Positions 1-6,283 of a stretch of 64,000 nucleotides of DNA are shown here, one piece after another. Position numbers and translations under genes: made by a program. Origin of the DNA: Thiocapsa sp. UBA6158 (GTDB lineage Bacteria > Pseudomonadota > Gammaproteobacteria > Chromatiales > Chromatiaceae). The notes beneath the pieces are model-generated. The model saw only the letters and a list, made by a program, of their open reading frames with translations. It did not search any database and had not been told where the DNA came from. Every line of letters begins with the position of its first letter. Within the stretch, counting starts at the first letter, position 1. Where the stretch lies: positions 1,310-65,309 of the forward strand of contig NZ_DIUM01000003.1 of NCBI RefSeq assembly GCF_002423035.1, in the 5' to 3' direction.

Positions 1-157
1 CGTTCGGCGGCGGGATCATGATGCAATAGGCTCCGCCGCCCGCGCCTTCGTCTCGGGTGCTCCCGGTCTGGTCGGCCGGGACGAAATAGCCCTTCTCTTC
101 CCAGAGGCGATACCGGTTTTTCTCGAGGGTTTGGGGGTCGTAGTTCTTATCCAGCAT
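1..157 (-). CDS. valS: Valine--tRNA ligase, N-terminal fragment (cut by window edge)
   Basis: This is the first 52 codons of a minus-strand gene that runs off the left edge of the window. The translation begins MLDKNYDPQTLEKNRYRLWE and reaches a CIMIPPPNV segment near residue 50. That matches the start of bacterial ValS, where an E..LY..WE-type opening is followed by the PPPNVTG region of the class I synthetase fold. The enzyme charges tRNA-Val in the cytoplasm. The ATG at 157 is chosen because family members start at this point. The frame stays open further upstream, but no Shine-Dalgarno sequence helps to decide. Family assignment is firm; only the N-terminus is visible. Confidence 0.85.
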   Translation of the reverse strand, partial: MLDKNYDPQTLEKNRYRLWEEKGYFVPADQTGSTRDEGAGGGAYCIMIPPPN

Positions 158-257
158 GATGATGTCGCCGTCTGCGAAGCGCGTTCGAATGAAGTCGCGA
201 GTATAACCGAAGGCGCCCGGCGCTTAGGGGACGCTCAACTCGGATGGAGCGCTGCAG

Positions 258-273
258 CGCCGGCGGTTTAAGA
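258..273 (+). repeat. Partial copy of dispersed GCGGTTTAA element end
   Basis: The short stretch between valS and the MlaE-like gene contains GCGGTTTAAG, which is the terminal sequence of the roughly 90-bp intergenic element seen at 6102-6190 and 18047-18136. Only the end is recognisable here. This may be a decayed half-element or chance. Confidence 0.3.
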
Positions 274-308
274 TCAACCGGGAATTTGCACGGGGGACGC
301 GGTCAGGC

Positions 309-1106
309 GTGATGGGAGTCGAGGACAGACACAGGGGGCCCTTCAGCGGGCCGACCGGTTGGATCGAGGAGATCGGCTTCGCCGCGATCGCCCTTGCAAG
401 CTGTCTCGGCCTCTATTTGAAGATCCTGCTCGGACGGACACGTTTGGACATGCCGGCCTTCACCGCATCCTTGCGTCAGGCAGGGCTCTCCATTCTGCCG
501 GCCATCACCTTGGTTACCGCCTCGCTCGGTCTGATCCTCGGTCACCAGATCGAGTCGATCCTGACGGAGCTGGACCTGCCCGGGCTCGTGGTCTTGACGC
601 TGACCTACGCGACCGTCATGGAGTTGGTGCCGATCCTGGTGGGGATCCTGGTGGCCGGTCGGGCCGGCGTTGCGCTCGCGGTCCGGCAGGCGACGCTGAC
701 GGTGACCGGCGAGATGGACGGACTGCTCGCAAGCGGCATCCACCCCGTCCAGTTTACGGCCGGTCCGGTCCTGCTTGCGATGTTGCTCATGAGCTTCGCA
801 TTCGTGGTTTGGGGGACCTTGGTGACCTTCGCTGCGGCCGGTACCTGGTTGTGGACGATGGCCGGGATCTCCCCGGCGTTGCTCTTCGAGTCGTTGATCC
901 GGGCGCTCAGCGTCGGTGCTCTGGTCGAGGCGTTGGTGAAGCCCTTGCTGTTTGCGCTCTTGATCGCCCTGATCGCCACCGTCAACGGCACCGGCGCAGG
1001 GCGCAACCCGGAGGGCATCTCGCGCGCCGCGACGCGGACCATGATCGGGGCTGTCTCGGCGATCCTGGTGGCTGACCTTCTGTACATCCTGTTTTTGCGG
1101 GTGTGA
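309..1106 (+). CDS. MlaE-family ABC transporter permease
   Basis: This is a multi-pass inner-membrane protein of 265 residues, the usual MlaE size. The core segment MELVPILVGILVAGRAGVAL, followed by VTGEMDGLLASGIHP, corresponds to the conserved MlaE region that carries the glycine-rich AGR motif and the acidic coupling loop. In the MlaFEDB family this subunit forms the channel dimer that moves phospholipids between the inner membrane and the MCE protein. The next genes encode an ABC ATPase, an MCE protein and an outer-membrane-type lipoprotein, so it is the first gene of a complete MCE operon. The start is GTG 309 or ATG 312. The coupling region is more divergent than in E. coli MlaE. The substrate is not known. 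Confidence 0.85.
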   Translation: MMGVEDRHRGPFSGPTGWIEEIGFAAIALASCLGLYLKILLGRTRLDMPAFTASLRQAGLSILPAITLVTASLGLILGHQIESILTELDLPGLVVLTLTYATVMELVPILVGILVAGRAGVALAVRQATLTVTGEMDGLLASGIHPVQFTAGPVLLAMLLMSFAFVVWGTLVTFAAAGTWLWTMAGISPALLFESLIRALSVGALVEALVKPLLFALLIALIATVNGTGAGRNPEGISRAATRTMIGAVSAILVADLLYILFLRV

Positions 1107-1109
1107 TGC

Positions 1110-1152
1110 GGCAGCCTCCAGCCTCCGGCTTCCGGCCTCCTGCCTCCGGCGA
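1110..1152. repeat. Imperfect CCTCCGG-type tandem repeat
   Basis: The gap between the permease and the ATPase gene is filled by imperfect tandem copies of a 6-8 base unit such as CCTCCAG, CCTCCGG and TTCCGG. Similar tracts occur at 42450-42487, at 34572-34600 (opposite strand) and weakly at 51176-51194, so this is a dispersed low-complexity family of the genome. It also argues that translation of the ATPase does not begin before it. Confidence 0.55.
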
Positions 1153-1200
1153 AACCGTGCTGCGGTGTGCAGGTGGGGTCGGACAAGACCTTGCGCGGCG

Positions 1201-1959
1201 ATGGCGGCCTCGGCGGGCGTCATGACTGCGGCACTGGTGCTCGATGCTGTTTATCAGCATGTCGGCGGGCGCATGGCCTTGGACGATATCCGGCTCTCGC
1301 TGCACGAGGGTGCTTGGCTGTTGATCTGCGGTCCCAACGGCGCGGGGAAGACGCTCTTGACCCGATTGATCTTGGGACTGGATCGGCCCTCGGCGGGTAC
1401 AATCGAGGTCCTGGGGCAGGATCTGAGTCGGCTCGGCGAGGCCGCGATGGTGCGTCTGCGCGGCGACATCGGTGCGGTACTGCAGCGCGGCTCCCTGCTC
1501 GCCGATTACAGCGTGCTCGACAACCTCCTGCTGCCCCTGCGCAACGCGCCCATGACCCGTTACGACATGGCCCGGGCAGCGCGTTTGGTGATGACCTTGC
1601 TGGGGCTGGACGGACTGGAGAATCACATGCCGCGCGGACTCTCCTTGGGCCAACAGAGACGGGTGGAGCTGGCGCGTGCGCTGATCCACCAGCCCAAGCT
1701 GCTGGTCTGGGACGGCCTTTCGGACGGGCTCGACCCGAGCGTCGCCCGCGAGACCTTGGATGTCTTGCGCACTTTGAGGGAGAACCGCAATCTGACCCTG
1801 ATCGCCACCGACAACGTGCCGGATGTCTTGGCCGGAGCCGCCGATCGGGTTGCCGTGATGGAGCGCGGCCGTCTGCTGTTCGAGGGCACGCCGCAGGGGC
1901 TCGAGTCCGCCGGCGCGACCCGTCTGGATCTGCGTGCAGCCCTGTGGGGACATCCATGA
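1201..1959 (+). CDS. MlaF-like ABC ATPase with degenerate catalytic motifs
   Basis: This cytoplasmic ABC ATPase (252 residues from ATG 1201; ATG 1222 is equally possible) pairs with the MlaE-like permease. Walker A is intact (GPNGAGKT), and the Q-loop glutamine (AVLQRGS), a signature variant (LSLGQQ) and the D-loop (GLDP) are present. The Walker B strand reads KLLVWDGLSDGLDP: the aspartate is kept, but the catalytic glutamate that normally follows is glycine. The H-loop reads LIATDNVPDV where MlaF has VVVSHDVPEV, so the switch histidine is aspartate. ATP binding looks possible, but normal hydrolysis looks impaired. Downstream, the MCE gene overlaps it by 4 bases (ATGA), so the operon is translationally coupled. 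Family assignment is secure; loss of activity is inference. Confidence 0.85.
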   Translation: MAASAGVMTAALVLDAVYQHVGGRMALDDIRLSLHEGAWLLICGPNGAGKTLLTRLILGLDRPSAGTIEVLGQDLSRLGEAAMVRLRGDIGAVLQRGSLLADYSVLDNLLLPLRNAPMTRYDMARAARLVMTLLGLDGLENHMPRGLSLGQQRRVELARALIHQPKLLVWDGLSDGLDPSVARETLDVLRTLRENRNLTLIATDNVPDVLAGAADRVAVMERGRLLFEGTPQGLESAGATRLDLRAALWGHP

Positions 1960-3071
1960 CCGAGCACCCGGCTCCTGCGGATCGCCGGCTGGATCGGCTC
2001 TATTCCCCGCCCGAGATCGGCGCGCCGGGCAAACGTCGGGCGCGGGCGGAACGTCGCGATCTGCTGTTTTCCGGCATCTTCGTCATTGCGATGGCCGCCT
2101 TTGCCGTCGCTGCATTTACCCTGGTTCTACCCGGTCTGTTCGGGAAGACCTACCGTCTGCAGGCCTACTTCCCCGACGCAGACGGACTCGATGCCGGGCT
2201 TCAGGTCGTCCAGGAAGGCTATGTCATCGGTCTGGTCGAGCGCGTCGAGCCGGTCTTTCCGAGCGCCGATGCCCATCGGCTCCATTGCCCGGCGCCGTCT
2301 GCCGACATGCCGGCGCGCTCGCCGAGACTGCCGTGTTTCCGAGCGACCCTGCGGATCCGCGACAATTGGCCGATCCCGCAGGGCAGTCAGGCGCAGTTGG
2401 CGCCGCTGGGTCTCCTGAAGGGACAGGCCGTCAGTATCCGGCCCGGCGGCTCCGCGGAGCTCTATGCCGACGGTGCCGTGATCGAGGCCAAGGCACCCGA
2501 TATCGACCTGGCCGAGCGGCTCGCGGTGCTGACCGAGACGGTACGTCGAGTGGTCGAGGAGAGCATCGCTCCGACGCTCGCGAGCATCCGCGACCAGGTC
2601 AAGACCATCGAGCTGTTGATCGGCACCGGGGAGGACCAGGGCGAGAATCGCGATCGGCTTGCGGGCGCCTTCGAGAATCTCCGGCTTCTGTCGGAAAACC
2701 TTGTCACGGCGGTCGACCCGGATGCGATCGGCGCCATCCTCGGCTCGGTGGAAGAGATGTCGGCGAGCCTCGCGCTCATCACCGGCGACATGACCGGCAG
2801 TACCGAGGACATCCGGCGTGCGGTGGCCGATTACGGTGATCTGGCGGTAGATATTCGGGGCTTGGTCAACGAGAACCGCCCGGCCATACAGAGCTCCCTC
2901 GACGACACTCAGTTCCTTCTGCAGTCACTCTCCGCCGCCTTGACCCCCATCTTGATCAACATCGAGGACGCGAGCCGCAACCTCTCGGCCCTCGCGCGCG
3001 ACCTGCGCGGGAATCCCGCCCTGATCATCAAGGGTCGAGAGCAAGAGGAGCAGGCGCCATGGTTCCGTTGA
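1956..3071 (+). CDS. MCE (MlaD-like) lipid transport protein
   Basis: This is a 371-residue protein with a cytoplasmic N-terminus, one membrane anchor near residues 30-60 (GIFVIAMAAFAVAAFTLVLP) and a periplasmic MCE domain starting at about residue 65 (YRLQAYFPDADGLDAGLQVV). The MCE fold carries an insertion with two cysteines (HCPAPS and LPCF). The C-terminal half is a long predicted coiled helix, as in the MCE proteins that form hexameric rings or tubes for lipid transfer. It is longer than E. coli MlaD (183 residues) and closer to the PqiB/Mce layout with a helical tail. The start codon ATG 1956 overlaps the ATPase stop. It is presumed to carry lipids between the MlaE-like permease and the outer membrane. 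Confidence 0.85.
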   Translation: MTEHPAPADRRLDRLYSPPEIGAPGKRRARAERRDLLFSGIFVIAMAAFAVAAFTLVLPGLFGKTYRLQAYFPDADGLDAGLQVVQEGYVIGLVERVEPVFPSADAHRLHCPAPSADMPARSPRLPCFRATLRIRDNWPIPQGSQAQLAPLGLLKGQAVSIRPGGSAELYADGAVIEAKAPDIDLAERLAVLTETVRRVVEESIAPTLASIRDQVKTIELLIGTGEDQGENRDRLAGAFENLRLLSENLVTAVDPDAIGAILGSVEEMSASLALITGDMTGSTEDIRRAVADYGDLAVDIRGLVNENRPAIQSSLDDTQFLLQSLSAALTPILINIEDASRNLSALARDLRGNPALIIKGREQEEQAPWFR

Positions 3072-3163
3072 GGTTCGGTCGCCCGCATCAGAGGACCGCA
3101 AGCCGCATTGCGACGCGCTCGAGCCGGTCGCTGAAACGATTGACGAGGCCATTTCAACGCTCG

Positions 3164-3814
3164 ATGTCCGATAAGATCGCTCTACGCCGCTCGCCCCATG
3201 TTCTCACGGCGCTGATTGTCGTGCTGCTTGCGGGTGGTTGCGGGTCGTCCGCGCCCATGCGGTCCGACCTCTTTTATTCGCTCGACCCCGATCCGTTGGA
3301 GTCTCCGGTCGGCGCGCCGCTGCCGGGCACCTTGCTGGTGTCGGATCTGGCCGCGCGCGGCTTCTTGGGCGGGCGGCAGATCGTCTTCCGCACCGAGGCC
3401 GAGCCTCTGCAGGTGCAGCGTTACGACGACCTCCTCTGGGCCGACCCCGTACCGCGCGCCCTCTCGCGCAACCTGGTCCGTGCCGTGCGTCACGCGCAGA
3501 TCTTCGAGTTCGCCTTGATCACGGCCGACCGTGCCCGTGCGGACTACCTGCTCGGCGGCGAGGTGGAGCGTTTCGAGCACCTGCCGACGGCGACGCCGCC
3601 GCGGGTGGTCGGCGCGCTCAACCTGGCGCTGGTGCGCGCCGACGACCGTCGCTCTGTCTGGGACCGCAGCTACCGTGGAGAGGTCGAGGTACAGGGCGAT
3701 ACGCCTGAGGCGATGGCCGAGGCATTCAACCGACTGGCGGCCCTGCTGGCCGCCGATGTGGTGCGCGACCTTCGAACGCTGCCCGGAGCCGCGCGCTCCT
3801 CGGTGAGGCCATGA
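3164..3814 (+). CDS. ABC-type transport auxiliary lipoprotein (PqiC-like)
   Basis: This is a 216-residue lipoprotein. An N-terminal hydrophobic segment ends in LLAGGC, giving a lipidated Cys26. The segment RYDDLLWADPVPRALSRNLV is the hallmark of the ABC_trans_aux/PqiC family, which accompanies MCE transport systems and is thought to form the outer-membrane end of the path. ATG 3164 is selected because it places the signal peptide at the N-terminus. An earlier in-frame ATG at 3059 would add a charged, Arg-rich stretch before the signal. The preceding MCE gene ends at 3071, so the gene belongs to the same operon. Confidence 0.8.
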   Translation: MSDKIALRRSPHVLTALIVVLLAGGCGSSAPMRSDLFYSLDPDPLESPVGAPLPGTLLVSDLAARGFLGGRQIVFRTEAEPLQVQRYDDLLWADPVPRALSRNLVRAVRHAQIFEFALITADRARADYLLGGEVERFEHLPTATPPRVVGALNLALVRADDRRSVWDRSYRGEVEVQGDTPEAMAEAFNRLAALLAADVVRDLRTLPGAARSSVRP

Positions 3815-3853
3815 TCGGCGCGATGGGATCGGTCTTGTGGGTCTGCCCGGACG

Positions 3854-5191
3854 GTGTCGATGCGACCTGATCGGTTTGCGGCGCTCTATCCCCGCGGTCT
3901 GGATCGGATGCGCGTCGCCTGGGATCATCTGCGCATCCCGGGGCCGCCGGCCGAGTATGCCCTGACCCGCACCGAGGTCGAGCACCCCGACCCGGAGCGA
4001 CGCTTCGCCCGCCGCACGATTGGGGAGATCCTCTGCGACGGCGACCGGCTGGCCCTGATCGACAAGGCGTCGCCCCACAGCCTCTTCGACCTCATGGTGT
4101 CCGAGATCTCGGATCCTCCGAAAGCCACGCCCTGTGCGGTCGAGCCCGTCACCGGCCGCGTCCTCTGGCGAACCGGCCTCGCCTTCGTGCGTTTCGTCTC
4201 CGACCCGGATGTGATACACCGCTTCGATCTGGACGACGGCGAGCTGCATCTCGCGCTCAACTGCGACCCCAACACGCATGACCGCGAGAGCGTGCAGGCG
4301 GCCAAACAGTTTCATCTCCATCTCCTTTACTGGAGCGGCGAGGCGTTGAAGCCGCTGGAGCGCGCGGGGCGATTCGGCGCCGTCGCGGATGTCCGGCTAC
4401 GCCGTCAAGCCATCGACCCGCTCGCCTTCCTCGGTGCGCACTTGATCCACGGGTCGCTGGCCGAATTCGACCTCGGCATCCCGGGTGCCCGGCTGGCGAT
4501 GCCCGACGAGCGGTTGACGATCCGCGGCGACCGGCCGCTCGGCTGCCTGATCGAGCTGCCCGGTTGGCAGGTGCTCGGCGATCCCGCTTTCGAGGATCTC
4601 ATCCGGCGTCTGCATCGGCGCCTCGAGTTGCTTGCGGCCGATCTGCTCGAGGTCTTCACCGGGCAGCGGCGCGCGCCGTCGCCCTGGCATCGCCATGCGC
4701 TGCGCCCTCATGCGGACATCGCACGCGGTCTCGGCGCGCTGCCCGTGTCCGCCCGGATTCGGGCCGGGCTGCGCGAGCTGTCCCTGGCGCTCCGAGACCT
4801 TCCCGTGTCGACCGCCCGCCGCTTGGAGCGGAGCGACGCGCGCCGGCGCATGGATCTCATGACGCTGAATCAGCCCTGCTACGCCCTGAATCTCCATGCC
4901 TCCGAGCGCAACCGTCCAGGTGCAACGCTCAACGACGCCGCGCTCGTGCACCTGACCATCCAGCCGAAGCTCTTCTCGGGCATCGGCGGGGCCGGTCTGC
5001 TCGAGCTCGGCGGTGTTCCCAGCGTGCGGATCCTGCGTGGCGAGGGTCGCTCGAGCGTCGAGAGCTGGCATCGCCGAGGCCGGTTCCAACGCGCGTTCGC
5101 CGAGTTCAATCAGTGCCTCCAGGGCGATCATCCGGACATCCGTTTCCGGCCACTCAAGCGGTTCGTCGACCCGAGTACCGGTTGGGCGTGA
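3854..5191 (+). CDS. Conserved-looking protein of unknown function
   Basis: This is a 445-residue soluble protein that I do not recognise. It has no signal peptide or membrane segment. It contains a histidine-rich stretch AKQFHLHLLYW near residue 155, reminiscent of the HxHxx motif of HIT/ApaH-type nucleotide phosphorylases but without enough surrounding similarity to assign it. Near the C-terminus are NLHASERNRPGATLNDAALV and a glycine-rich KLFSGIGGAGLLEL segment. It starts with GTG 3854 or ATG 3860, 40 bases after the MCE operon, and lies 6 bases before the DMT permease gene. It may be transcribed with either. Coding is supported by length, codon bias and tight packing. Confidence 0.6.
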   Translation: MSMRPDRFAALYPRGLDRMRVAWDHLRIPGPPAEYALTRTEVEHPDPERRFARRTIGEILCDGDRLALIDKASPHSLFDLMVSEISDPPKATPCAVEPVTGRVLWRTGLAFVRFVSDPDVIHRFDLDDGELHLALNCDPNTHDRESVQAAKQFHLHLLYWSGEALKPLERAGRFGAVADVRLRRQAIDPLAFLGAHLIHGSLAEFDLGIPGARLAMPDERLTIRGDRPLGCLIELPGWQVLGDPAFEDLIRRLHRRLELLAADLLEVFTGQRRAPSPWHRHALRPHADIARGLGALPVSARIRAGLRELSLALRDLPVSTARRLERSDARRRMDLMTLNQPCYALNLHASERNRPGATLNDAALVHLTIQPKLFSGIGGAGLLELGGVPSVRILRGEGRSSVESWHRRGRFQRAFAEFNQCLQGDHPDIRFRPLKRFVDPSTGWA

Positions 5192-5197
5192 GCGCGG

Positions 5198-6100
5198 ATG
5201 GATTTCTCCGATTTTGCCCATCTCTGGATCTTCTTCTCGCTGGCGTCGGCGTTCTTTCATGCGTCTCGCCTTGCGGTCACCAAGCATCTCAGCCTCGACT
5301 TCTCCACCGAGGTCCTGACGCTTTACGTCAACCTCAGCAGCCTGGTCATCACCCTGCCGCTGATCCTCTGGTCTCGCGATTTCCCCTTCCATCAGCCGGC
5401 CTATGTCATGGCGATCCTCGGCGGGGGCATCTTGTCGGCCTTCGGCGGATGGGCGTTGAACGCAGCGCTGCACAAGACCGAGGTCTCGCTGGTCGGACCC
5501 CTGATGACGCTCACGCCGGGGTTCGCGATCCTGATCGAATGGCTCATCACCGGCGCCTTGCCGGCGTCGGTCGGGCTGATCGGTGTGGTCCTGTTGGTGG
5601 GCGGGGGCTACATCCTGAGCCTCGGCGATCACGAGGTGCGCTGGTATCTCCCCTTCAAGCGACTGGTGACGGACCCGGGCAGCGTGCTCGGGCTCATTGC
5701 TGCCGCCTGCTTCGCCGCTGCGAGCGTGGTCGGGCGGATCGGCATCCAACTGAGCGATCCGCTGTCGTTTGCCGTGGTCGTCGCCATCGTCAACCCGATG
5801 GTCATCTTCGTCCTCTTCAGCCTTCGCGACCGGGGCTTCTATCGGCAGATCTTCACGCAACAGGCGCGCCGTCGCATCCGCCCCCTGTTGGTCCTCGGGG
5901 CGCTATTCGCGCTCATGCGCATCGCCGATCAGATCGCGCTCAGCCTGACGTTGGCCTCCTATGCCATGGCCGTGAAGCGCACCGCCGGGATCTTCTCCGT
6001 CGTCCTCGGGCGTTGGTTCTTCAACGAGCACCATGTCGTCATCAAGCTGATCGGCGCCGCCGTCATGCTGCTCGGGGTGTTGGCGTTGACGCAGAAGTAG
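5198..6100 (+). CDS. EamA/DMT-superfamily transporter
   Basis: This is a 300-residue inner-membrane protein with about ten hydrophobic segments in two halves, typical of the drug/metabolite transporter superfamily (two EamA repeats). The first half carries GGWALNAALHKTEVSLVGPL and the second ends SYAMAVKRTAGIFSVVLGRW, both in the usual EamA loop-helix positions. The substrate cannot be read from the sequence. It follows the unknown gene by 6 bases, so the two are probably cotranscribed. A dispersed repeat begins at the stop codon. Confidence 0.8.
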   Translation: MDFSDFAHLWIFFSLASAFFHASRLAVTKHLSLDFSTEVLTLYVNLSSLVITLPLILWSRDFPFHQPAYVMAILGGGILSAFGGWALNAALHKTEVSLVGPLMTLTPGFAILIEWLITGALPASVGLIGVVLLVGGGYILSLGDHEVRWYLPFKRLVTDPGSVLGLIAAACFAAASVVGRIGIQLSDPLSFAVVVAIVNPMVIFVLFSLRDRGFYRQIFTQQARRRIRPLLVLGALFALMRIADQIALSLTLASYAMAVKRTAGIFSVVLGRWFFNEHHVVIKLIGAAVMLLGVLALTQK

Positions 6101-6101
6101 G

Positions 6102-6190
6102 CTAAGCCGCGCCTGACGCGGTATGCGATGTTTTTGGGTTGGATCAGCCACGTCAGATTCGGCGAGGGTCGGAGTCTGCGCGGTTTAAGC
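6102..6190 (+). repeat. Dispersed intergenic element with terminal inverted repeats, copy A
   Basis: This roughly 89-base element lies between the DMT gene and topB. Its ends are near inverted repeats (CTAAGCCGCGC at 6102-6112 and GCGCGGTTTAA at 6178-6188). It contains the 20-base core GCGGTATGCGATGTTTTTGG at 6118-6137, which recurs exactly, in reverse orientation, at 18100-18119. The rest of the element also aligns with 18047-18136. It resembles a REP/MITE-type element. No coding content is seen. Confidence 0.6.
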
Positions 6191-6283
6191 CGACGTTCAG
6201 CGGTTTGCGGCGAGCCCGGCTGTCGGATTAGGCTGCGCTCATCCGACCTACGGGATGTCTCGGCGTGTGGAAGGGAGATCGGG

